Shown here one piece after another: positions 24,596-32,056 of a stretch of 64,000 bases of DNA. The position numbers and the translations under genes are program-made. The stretch covers positions 434,001 through 498,000 of the forward strand of contig NZ_JASNJD010000001.1 of the NCBI RefSeq assembly GCF_030164425.1, written 5' to 3'. The notes under the pieces were generated by a model. It was not told the origin of the DNA. It made no database searches and saw only the letters and a list, made by a program, of their open reading frames with translations. The stretch is from Pseudodonghicola flavimaris (lineage in GTDB: Bacteria; Pseudomonadota; Alphaproteobacteria; Rhodobacterales; Rhodobacteraceae). Positions within the stretch are counted from its first letter, which is position 1. Each line of letters opens with the position of its first letter.

Positions 24596-26683
24596 TTAGA
24601 AGAAAGAGAAGTCCGAGACGTCCAGATCGGCCTTGTGCACGCCCAGCAGGGTGATGGTGTTGGACGCGTCCACCGTGATCACGGTGTTGGCGCCGACATC
24701 GGCGGTATGGCTCAGCAGATCGGCGAAATCGGCGATCAGCCCGCTGGCGATCGAGATTACATCGGCATCCCCGGTCGTCCCGGCATGGAAGCCATTGATG
24801 GTGTCGTGCCCGAAGCTGGCGGCGAAGATGAAGGTATCGCTGCCGCCGCCGCCATTCATGGTGTCATTGCCGCTATTGCCCCGCAGCGTGTCGTCGCCGA
24901 GCCCGCCATAGAGCGCATCGTTGCCGGCGTTGCCTGTGACCGTGTTGTTCAGCGTGTTGCCGGCCAGCACCTGACCGCCTGCGGAAATGCCGGTCAGATT
25001 TTCGACATTGGCGACGGTTCCCAGGCTGTAGGACGACAGCGCGGTCCACACCGTATCGATACCAGCACCGACAGCCTCGGTGACCACATCGCCGACCTCG
25101 TCGGCAATATAGGTATCGTCGCCAAACCCCCCGTTCATCGTGTCGGCGCCGGTGCCGCCGTCGAGGTAATCGTTGCCGAAGCCGCCATAAAGTTTGTCGT
25201 TTCCAGAGTTCCCGTAGATTGCGTTGTCGAGCGAGTTTCCAGAGAGGGTTTGGCCCGTGTTCGATAGGCCCTGAAGGGCCTCCACATTGTCGTAGGTCAA
25301 GGCGAACGTGGCGAGGCCGGTCGCAACGAAGTCATAGCCGTTGCCGACAGTCTCGATGACGACATCGCCAGCATTGTCGACGAAATAGACGTCATCTCCA
25401 GCTCCACCATCCATGATGTCGATCCCGGCCCCGCCGTTGAGCTGGTCATTCCCGGCCGCACCGAAGAGCGTATCATTGCCGCCGGCTCCGACGATCACGT
25501 TGTCCAGCGCGTTACCGGTGAGGGTCTGACCCGCGTCCGAGGTGCCGAAGAGGCGCTCCACGTTGTCATAGGTCAGGGCAAAAGTGGCGAGGCGGGTCAT
25601 CACCGTGTCGTAGCCGCCACCGCTGGTCTCGATGATGTCATCTTCGGTGTCGTTGACGATATAGGTGTCATCCCCGGTGCCGCCGGTCAGGGTATCCTCG
25701 CCGCGGCCGCCGTGAAGCGTGTCGTCGCCGGCGCCGCCATCCAGCGTATCGTCCCCGGCGCCGCCACGGAGGGTGTCAGCACCAGCCCCACCCAGCAGCG
25801 TATCGTCCCCGGCGCCGCCGTTCAGCAAGTCGTTGCCATCGTCGCCTGCCAGGGTGTCATCGTCGTTCTTGCCTTTCAGGGTGTCATCATCTGCACCGCC
25901 GTGAAGATCGTCTTCGCCCACGCCACCGATCAGTACATCGTTTCCGGTCCCCCCCAGTACAGAGCCGGTAGCGATGCCATGGCGACCGTTATAGGTGTCA
26001 TCCCCGGTTCCAAGATCGAGTGAGCCGACGTTACCGGAATTCTTGACAATGTCGTTGCCATCGTTCGTGCTGATCTGGCCGACAATAGTACCTGTGTTCG
26101 TAATCGCGTCGCGCGCAGTGCCCCCGGAAATAGCCCACCCGAGTCCAGTTGGTTCGTCCACTGCGATGATGGTCCCGCTGTTGGTGATTTGAGAAGAAGA
26201 ACCAACGATCTGAATCCCCGAATAGCCCATGATGGTTCCGGAGTTGCTTATGTACGCGCTCGCGGTTCCAGGCTGAAGGCGAACGGCACTTCCGACCACC
26301 GAGGAAATCGTGCCAGTGTTGGTCACATAGGCGTTCCCAAAATCGTCGGTAACTCGTCCATATAGACCGTAGTAGTAGCCGCTCACGTATCCTGCATTGT
26401 CGATGGTGAGGAGCGATGTGAATCTGGAATAGAGGCCATAAAGCGATTGTGATACGAGTTGACCCGAAGCGCCAATCGTCAGGCGGAATTGAGCAGACTG
26501 CTGATTGATGCCGTTGTCGTCTCCGCTGAAGACTGTGCCCAATATCGAGAGGTCCGCATTTCCATTCACGACAATTGCATCGTCCTGAAGCGCGAGGGTT
26601 GCACCTTCAGCGATGAAACCCACTTCGCCAGCTCCAAGTGTCTGCTGTGCTTGTGAATTGTTGAACAGATAAAAAGTAGCCAT
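24596..26683 (-). CDS. RTX-type calcium-binding repeat protein, probably type I secreted
   Basis: A 695-residue, acidic, Cys-poor protein. Residues 1-230 have repeated NTGTI/NSGTI strands typical of a beta-helix; residues 230-330 hold a dense block of GGxGxDxLx nonapeptides (about ten), the calcium-binding RTX roll. Three further modules of roughly 90 residues alternate nonapeptides with an ALTYDNVE/NLTG spacer up to about 620. The C-terminus ends LDVSDFSFF, a hydrophobic tail of the type I secretion kind. No HlyB/HlyD/TolC genes are adjacent, and no enzymatic domain is seen, so it may be an adhesin, surface-layer or biofilm protein. AAAGGT before the ATG is the ribosome-binding site. The 5' third of the gene is less G+C rich. 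Confidence 0.85.
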   Translation of the reverse strand: MATFYLFNNSQAQQTLGAGEVGFIAEGATLALQDDAIVVNGNADLSILGTVFSGDDNGINQQSAQFRLTIGASGQLVSQSLYGLYSRFTSLLTIDNAGYVSGYYYGLYGRVTDDFGNAYVTNTGTISSVVGSAVRLQPGTASAYISNSGTIMGYSGIQIVGSSSQITNSGTIIAVDEPTGLGWAISGGTARDAITNTGTIVGQISTNDGNDIVKNSGNVGSLDLGTGDDTYNGRHGIATGSVLGGTGNDVLIGGVGEDDLHGGADDDTLKGKNDDDTLAGDDGNDLLNGGAGDDTLLGGAGADTLRGGAGDDTLDGGAGDDTLHGGRGEDTLTGGTGDDTYIVNDTEDDIIETSGGGYDTVMTRLATFALTYDNVERLFGTSDAGQTLTGNALDNVIVGAGGNDTLFGAAGNDQLNGGAGIDIMDGGAGDDVYFVDNAGDVVIETVGNGYDFVATGLATFALTYDNVEALQGLSNTGQTLSGNSLDNAIYGNSGNDKLYGGFGNDYLDGGTGADTMNGGFGDDTYIADEVGDVVTEAVGAGIDTVWTALSSYSLGTVANVENLTGISAGGQVLAGNTLNNTVTGNAGNDALYGGLGDDTLRGNSGNDTMNGGGGSDTFIFAASFGHDTINGFHAGTTGDADVISIASGLIADFADLLSHTADVGANTVITVDASNTITLLGVHKADLDVSDFSFF

Positions 26684-27814
26684 TGTTATTTACCTTTTGT
26701 AGAAATTAAATATAGCCTGTGGGGCTGGTCGCGTTGGGCTAATCGGGGGGAATGGTTTGCCAAAAGGCCGTATGGTGATCGACTGGCCCGCATTTCCTGC
26801 GTGACTGATCGCCTCCACGGGACTGACTGCAGAGACGCACATGACGTGAGCCGCGGCGGGTTCATCAGGCCTTCTCGAACCAACGCATGGGGGCGAGACA
26901 ATCCCGCACCCTCGGCAGCGCCGCGATCAGAGAGCGACCCATCACAGGGCCACAAAGCTTTGAATATGAGATCCTAAGGCGATTCCTTTCTGCCCGGGAA
27001 GTGATTTGCTCTTGCGCCCTATCGGCTCTGCAGACCACCCGCATGTCCGCCGACCAGAGACGACCATATCCCTTCTACGGTGCTTTTGGTGAAAAATCTT
27101 GCCTATCCGGCTCACCACGGTCGCAGTCCGGCCGCGATCCTTCCATCGGGTGCAAGCACAGCGCGTCGGCATGCTTCCAGCGCGGCCTTCAGCGTGTCTT
27201 CTGCCCCAATTCTCTGCCGGGTGAGACCGTGAGTGTCATGACCAGATATCGCGCGGCAAAGCCATGGCCACGGTTTTGCGCAGGCGGCCGACCTCGATCC
27301 GGGAGGAGATGACGGTTCTGTGATTTGCGCGATATCGTGCGCGGGCAGGGGCACTCTTCATGGCCATTCATCCGAAGGCGCTCGATGTGGCCAGCTGCGC
27401 GAGACAGGCGTTGTGGCGGGAGCGGATGCGGATTGGATGGCGCACAAAATCCGCAGGAAGCGTGCCTATCTGGAATTCGTGGGTCCGGTGATAGGCGGCG
27501 GGCGGAATATTTCTCAATTGCGGAAGGGCGTTACAGGGGCTTTGCGCGAGGCGCGGGGCCCGGCGAGTGCGACGGAGAGACAACACCGGCCGCGCACCAT
27601 CCCGCCTGACGTTGGCTGCGACGGCAAGGCGATAGGAGGTCAACATCCTTCCTGGAAATTGAAGAACTGGGCTTCGCGTCCAGCCGAGTTCTGCGCGATG
27701 CGGCTGGTTGTCGGCGATAAGCGTTTGGAAATCTTCCGGTCACGTCCGCCGGTTTCCGTGTTTCCTGACAAGGTTGGGCGCAGCGCGGCATGCAGGGACT
27801 TGTCTCTCCTGAAA
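26684..27814. other. Stretch without supported genes
   Basis: About 1.1 kb between the RTX gene and the MarR operator region. Open frames of 60-200 codons occur on both strands but have irregular codon use, no ribosome-binding sites and no domain I can name. G+C is below that of the neighbouring core genes. It may be decayed coding DNA; a minus-strand fragment near 27110-27220 looks protein-like but is interrupted. Confidence 0.4.
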
Positions 27815-27844
27815 ATGATGATACATCATTCGATGACACATCAT
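27815..27844. promoter_or_regulatory. Candidate MarR operator repeats
   Basis: ATGATG-ATA-CATCAT at 27815-27829 is an inverted repeat with perfect arms. Four bases on, ATGACACATCAT at 27833-27844 repeats its core ATGATACATCAT with one difference and contains GATG-ACA-CATC. Two palindromic copies about 15 bp apart, some 80 nt before the marR start, match the dyad operators bound by MarR dimers. Confidence 0.5.
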
Positions 27845-27921
27845 GAATATGGGCAGACTCAGATCGCCCGGCAGATGCGCCGGGCAGTCCGGGTTTTCGG
27901 ACAGGGGACAGGACAGCAACG

Positions 27922-28383
27922 ATGCAGGATCGGGAACACGACAGCTTAGAGGTGGCGGGGAGCGACGATCTCGGGCGCCTGATTCCGGCGGTCGGCCAGT
28001 CCTGGCGCCGTGTCCTTGGCCAGCGGCTGAGCAACGAAGGCCTGTCGGACGCCACGGCGATGCCGATTCTGGTGCTGTGGCGGGCGCAGGACATCCCCAT
28101 GCGCCAGAACGAACTGGCACAACAGCTCGGCCTTGAAACCTCGGGTGTTGTCCGCCTGCTCGATACGTTGGCGACCCGGGGGCTGGTGCGTCGCATCGAG
28201 GACCCCACCGATCGTCGGGCCAAGCTTCTGGAACTGACGGATGACGGCATCGCCCTGGGGGCGCGGGCGGATCGCATAGCCCGTGCGTTGCGGCGGGAGC
28301 TGCTGGCGGAGGTGACGGCGGAGGAGCTGACCCTGACGATGCGGCTGCTTCACAAGCTCTCCGCCGTGTTGGAAACCTGCTAG
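27922..28383 (+). CDS. MarR family transcriptional regulator
   Basis: A 153-residue winged-helix regulator. The recognition region is MRQNELAQQLGLETSGVVRLLDTLATRGLVRR near 56-90, followed by the wing EDPTDRRAKLLELT with the conserved DxR. Such proteins are dimeric repressors released by aromatic ligands. It ends 17 nt before the efflux operon and is probably its first gene, controlling it from the dyads at 27815-27844. Confidence 0.88.
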   Translation: MQDREHDSLEVAGSDDLGRLIPAVGQSWRRVLGQRLSNEGLSDATAMPILVLWRAQDIPMRQNELAQQLGLETSGVVRLLDTLATRGLVRRIEDPTDRRAKLLELTDDGIALGARADRIARALRRELLAEVTAEELTLTMRLLHKLSAVLETC

Positions 28384-28400
28384 GTCGGGCGCGCAGACAA

Positions 28401-30452
28401 ATGATGGTTCCCGGCGGCATCAGGTTCGAGCATGTGCTCTTTTCCCTGAAGACATTCGGCGCGGCGATGCTGGCATATTGGATCGCCCTGCAAAGCGGTC
28501 TGCCCAATCCCTATTGGGCGGTCGGAACCGTCTATATCATCGTCAACCCCTTGGCCGGGGGAACCACATCCAGGGCGGTCTATCGCCTGGCGGGGACGGC
28601 GCTGGGGGCGGTGATGATCGTTGTCCTGGTGCCCAACCTGGTCTTTTCCCCGCTGTTGCTGAGCCTGGCCATCGCGCTCTGGTGCGGGTTTTGCCTTTTC
28701 GTCAGCCTGCTTGACCGGTCACCGCGCAGCTATGTCTTCATGTTGGCCGGCTATACCGTCGCGCTCACCGGTTTCACGCTGGTGAATGTGCCGGGCACCA
28801 GTTTCGATGTCGCCGTGTCGCGGGTGGAGGAGATCGCCATCGGCATCCTCTGTGCAGCGGTCGTCTCGCGGGTGGTGTTCCCGCAGCATGCCGGTCCGGT
28901 CCTGGCGCATCGGGTTGAGGGCTGGTTGCAGAATGCGGCGACGCTGACGCGCGACGTCCTGACGGGCCGCAGCGAGAGCGCGGTTCTGCGGAACGAACGC
29001 CACAAGCTGGCGGCGGATGCGGTGAGCCTGCGCGGGTTTACCGATCAGGTCGCCTATGAGGGCGCCCACGGGCGGGGGCTGGCCGAACGCATGCGGGCGC
29101 TGCAGCAGCGCATGATCGCGGTACTACCGCTGCTGTCCGAGATCGAGGACCTTCTGGGCGCGCTGGGGCGCGGCGGCAGCCACGCGCCGCTGACCGAGCG
29201 GGTGTTGGAATGGCTTGCCTTCGATGCCGATGACGCAGCCGAGGCGCAGGGCGAGGCCGACGCGCTTCTCGCCGAGATCGCCCGCCTCAGGCAAAGGCTC
29301 GACGACAGCGCCCACAGTTGGGACGATCTGCTGGCGCTGCGCCTGGCCGGACGGCTGGGGGAGCTCGTGGAAGTCTGGGCCGATTGCCAGGTGTTGCGGT
29401 CGGATATCTCATCGGGGGAAACCCATGCGCTGCGCCGGGAGCTGGCAACCCGGCACCGCCAGGCGCGTGCGCTGCATGTCGATTACGGCATGGCGCTGCG
29501 CTCGGCGCTGTCGGTGGTCATCGTCGTCCTGGTGGGCTGCGCCTTCTGGATCTGGTCCGGCTGGTCCTATGGTGCCGGGATCGCCCAGATCGGGGCCATC
29601 CTGTGCTGTGTCCTGGCGGCCATGGACAATGCGACCCCGGTGCTGCGCAAGGTGCTGTCGCTGATGTTGTTCGCCCTGGCGGCGGCGTTTCTCTACAAAT
29701 TCGCGCTCATGCCGCTGATCGGAAGCTTCTATGCGCTGGTCGCGGCGCTGGGGCTGGTGCTGCTTCCGGCCGGGGTGCTTCTGGCGGTGCCGGCGACCTG
29801 GCTGATGGGCTTCCAGATCAGCGTCAACCTGATCTACATGCTGATGCTGGACAATCAGGTCTCAACCGACTTCAGCGCCTTCGCCAATGCGAGCCTGGCA
29901 ACGTTCGGGGGGCTTGCCCTGGCGATGATCACCATCGCCACGGTGCGGGCGGTGAGTGCCGAGCGGAGCGCCACCCGGCTGCTGCGGTCCGGCTGGCGCG
30001 CGGTCTCCGAGGTCGCCGCCGGGTCCCGCCGCATCGATCCCGAGTTGATCGCCGGGCGGATGACAGATCGGCTGGGCCTGATCGCACCGCGTCTGGCCAT
30101 GCTGCCGCCGGAGTCGGCCGTGCTGGAAGGCGATATCCTGCGCGATCTTCGGGTCGGGCTCAACATCCTCGAACTGCAGCGCATCCGGCGGGAGCTGCCG
30201 GCGGCGGAGCAACGGCCGCTCGACGACCTGCTGCGCCAGATCGCCACGCTCTACCGAAGCGGTGCCGCCGGGACGGCAGAGCGCAGGCGCGCCCTGGCCA
30301 GCAGTCTCGACCGGTGCCTGGGCGATGTGCTGAGCGACGCCGGAACGCCCCAGCGTCGTCTGCGCGATGCGCTCGTCGGCCTGCGCGGCGGCGCCTGTCC
30401 CGGAGAGACCCCGCCGGCCTTCGCGTTTCCTGACTGGAGGGTTTCGGCATGA
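28401..30452 (+). CDS. FUSC-family efflux pump subunit (AaeB-like)
   Basis: A 683-residue inner-membrane protein with two blocks of about five to six hydrophobic helices (about 15-165 and 365-515), each followed by a cytoplasmic region. The duplicated plan, the N-terminal FALKT-like helix and the length are those of the fusaric-acid resistance/AaeB family, which exports aromatic carboxylic acids using the proton gradient. It overlaps the DUF1656 gene by four bases and is followed by an AaeA-like periplasmic adaptor, completing the AaeX/A/B set. Confidence 0.88.
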   Translation: MMVPGGIRFEHVLFSLKTFGAAMLAYWIALQSGLPNPYWAVGTVYIIVNPLAGGTTSRAVYRLAGTALGAVMIVVLVPNLVFSPLLLSLAIALWCGFCLFVSLLDRSPRSYVFMLAGYTVALTGFTLVNVPGTSFDVAVSRVEEIAIGILCAAVVSRVVFPQHAGPVLAHRVEGWLQNAATLTRDVLTGRSESAVLRNERHKLAADAVSLRGFTDQVAYEGAHGRGLAERMRALQQRMIAVLPLLSEIEDLLGALGRGGSHAPLTERVLEWLAFDADDAAEAQGEADALLAEIARLRQRLDDSAHSWDDLLALRLAGRLGELVEVWADCQVLRSDISSGETHALRRELATRHRQARALHVDYGMALRSALSVVIVVLVGCAFWIWSGWSYGAGIAQIGAILCCVLAAMDNATPVLRKVLSLMLFALAAAFLYKFALMPLIGSFYALVAALGLVLLPAGVLLAVPATWLMGFQISVNLIYMLMLDNQVSTDFSAFANASLATFGGLALAMITIATVRAVSAERSATRLLRSGWRAVSEVAAGSRRIDPELIAGRMTDRLGLIAPRLAMLPPESAVLEGDILRDLRVGLNILELQRIRRELPAAEQRPLDDLLRQIATLYRSGAAGTAERRRALASSLDRCLGDVLSDAGTPQRRLRDALVGLRGGACPGETPPAFAFPDWRVSA

Positions 30453-30658
30453 AACCGGATATCGACCTGTTCGGCGTCTTCGTTCCGACGCTGCTGATCC
30501 TCGCGCTGGCCTGCTACGTCGCCTATCGCCTGCTGCATCTCGGGCTGGCGCGCCTCGGTCTCTATCGGCGCGTCTGGCATCCCGCCCTTTTCGACGTCGC
30601 CCTCTATTTTACGGTCCTCGGCGCCGCCGTGTTTTGCCTGGAGCAACTAAAACCATGA
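30449..30658 (+). CDS. DUF1656 membrane protein (AaeX-like)
   Basis: A 69-residue protein with two hydrophobic helices (about 9-29 and 46-65) and the MKPDIDLFGVFVPTLL start of DUF1656. It overlaps both neighbours by four bases. The family always accompanies FUSC and HlyD-type genes; its exact role in the pump is unknown. Confidence 0.88.
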   Translation: MKPDIDLFGVFVPTLLILALACYVAYRLLHLGLARLGLYRRVWHPALFDVALYFTVLGAAVFCLEQLKP

Positions 30659-31542
30659 TTTCTCAAATGAAACGCAATGCCGGAGGGGTCACCCTGACGG
30701 CTGCGCTGGTCGTCTGCGCGCTGGTGCTGGGGCATCATCTGTGGGACTATTACGTCAACGCGCCCTGGACCCGGGATGGCAGAGTCACCGCCGATGTGGT
30801 GCGCGTCGCCCCCGAAGTCTCCGGCCCGATCGAAACCGTCCATGTGACCGACAACCAGTTCGTGCGCGCAGGCGACGTCCTGTTCGACATATCGGCCGAA
30901 CGGTTCCAACTGGCGGTGGAGGCGGCGCAGGCGGATCTGGACAACACCCGGGAGACGATGAAGTTCAGGGTGTCCAGAGCGGCGCGGAATGCGACGCTGG
31001 AGAAAAAGGGCTCGATCAGTCAGGAGGCGGCGGAGCAGGCCGACCAGGAAGCCGCCGCCGCCCGGGCCGAGTATCGCAGCGCCGAAGTGGCGCTGGAGCT
31101 TGCCAGGCTGAACCTCGAACGCGCCTCGGTGCGGGCGCCGGTGGATGGCTATGTCACCAACCTTCATCTGCGGAAGGGCGATTATGCGGTTGCCGGCAAC
31201 GCCTCGGTTTCGCTCCTCGATGCAGAGAGCTTTCGGGTGACCGGCTATTTCCGCGAAACGCAGCTGGCCCGGATCGCGGCCGGCGATCCCGTCCGCATCG
31301 GTCTGATGGGGGTCAGGGAGGATTTGTCGGGACATGTCGAGAGCTTCGGGCGCGGGATCGCCGACCGCAACCTGTCCAACGACGCTCTGGGCCTTCCCGC
31401 GGTGGAGCCGGTGTTCAGCTGGGTCCGCCTGGCGCAGCGCATCCCGGTCCGGATCGGACTCGACGCCGTCCCGCAGGGGGTCGAACTGGCAGCCGGCATG
31501 ACCGCCAGTATCGAAGTGGAGGAAACCTCGGGCGGGGAGTAG
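30655..31542 (+). CDS. HlyD-family periplasmic adaptor (AaeA-like)
   Basis: A 295-residue membrane-fusion protein with an N-terminal membrane anchor (about 9-27), a biotinyl-lipoyl-like half (VAPEVSGPIETVHVTDNQFVRAGDVLFDI near 48-75), a coiled-coil hairpin near 85-150 and the second lipoyl half RASVRAPVDGYV near 155. It links the FUSC pump to an outer-membrane channel. An open frame continues upstream to 30367, but the ATG at 30655 overlaps the DUF1656 stop and begins the conserved part. No TolC-like gene is adjacent. Confidence 0.88.
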   Translation: MISQMKRNAGGVTLTAALVVCALVLGHHLWDYYVNAPWTRDGRVTADVVRVAPEVSGPIETVHVTDNQFVRAGDVLFDISAERFQLAVEAAQADLDNTRETMKFRVSRAARNATLEKKGSISQEAAEQADQEAAAARAEYRSAEVALELARLNLERASVRAPVDGYVTNLHLRKGDYAVAGNASVSLLDAESFRVTGYFRETQLARIAAGDPVRIGLMGVREDLSGHVESFGRGIADRNLSNDALGLPAVEPVFSWVRLAQRIPVRIGLDAVPQGVELAAGMTASIEVEETSGGE

Positions 31543-32056
31543 GGCCGGCTCTGTCGCCAGCGACCGGGCAGATATGTCGTCCGCCCGCGATCTGAGCATC
31601 CCCGACCCGAACCTCCCGCATTGCTTGGCGGTCTGAATGCCTCGGTTCTTGGCCCTGTTCGGTCTCGACAGGCGGCGATCTTCAGGTTCGCGCAGGCTGT
31701 GCTCGGAGGCGACTCTCACTCGTCGAGCCATCCCTCGGCGACGAGGCGGCGAAATTAGCGCTGGATAGAAAAGCGTCCGCCCCCCTCGGTCAGCCGGCGT
31801 TCCTCTGACCTGGGACGTGAAAGAACGCCGGAAACAGAAGTGGATCGGCGTCTGTTTTTCCATCATCGGGGCCACGACCCCTGTCGGCTTTCTGAATATC
31901 TTCCAACCGGGGTTTGGGCGATATCTCGGAGGACATGGACAGACCGAGGGGTTGGAGCGCAATTTCACGAAATCCAAATGCGAAATAGATTAAGTCTATT
32001 GCCCACCTTGCCGTAAACGGCTTTCCTGAGAACGGGATTCCTTTTAGAGCGGGCGC
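31543..32056. other. Spacer before the CRISPR-cas operon
   Basis: About 510 nt without a supported gene. The last 150 nt are markedly A+T richer and include the palindrome at 31984-32000. Minus-strand open frames here run continuously into the aaeA complement and have no recognisable domain. Confidence 0.45.
31984..32000. promoter_or_regulatory. Palindrome upstream of cas3
   Basis: AATAGA-TTAAG-TCTATT is a perfect 6-bp inverted repeat around a 5-nt centre, located 56 nt before the cas3 ATG in an A+T-rich segment. It could be an operator or part of the cas promoter: TAGATT at 31986-31991 is a possible -10 with TTTCAC 17 nt upstream. Confidence 0.4.

Noticed and set aside
27320-27949. Plus-strand 209-codon frame before marR
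   Set aside because: No recognisable domain, irregular codon use, and it runs through the candidate operator and into marR in a different frame.
30367-30654. Upstream extension of the HlyD-like gene
   Set aside because: This part lies out of frame inside the FUSC and DUF1656 genes; the conserved anchor begins at 30655.
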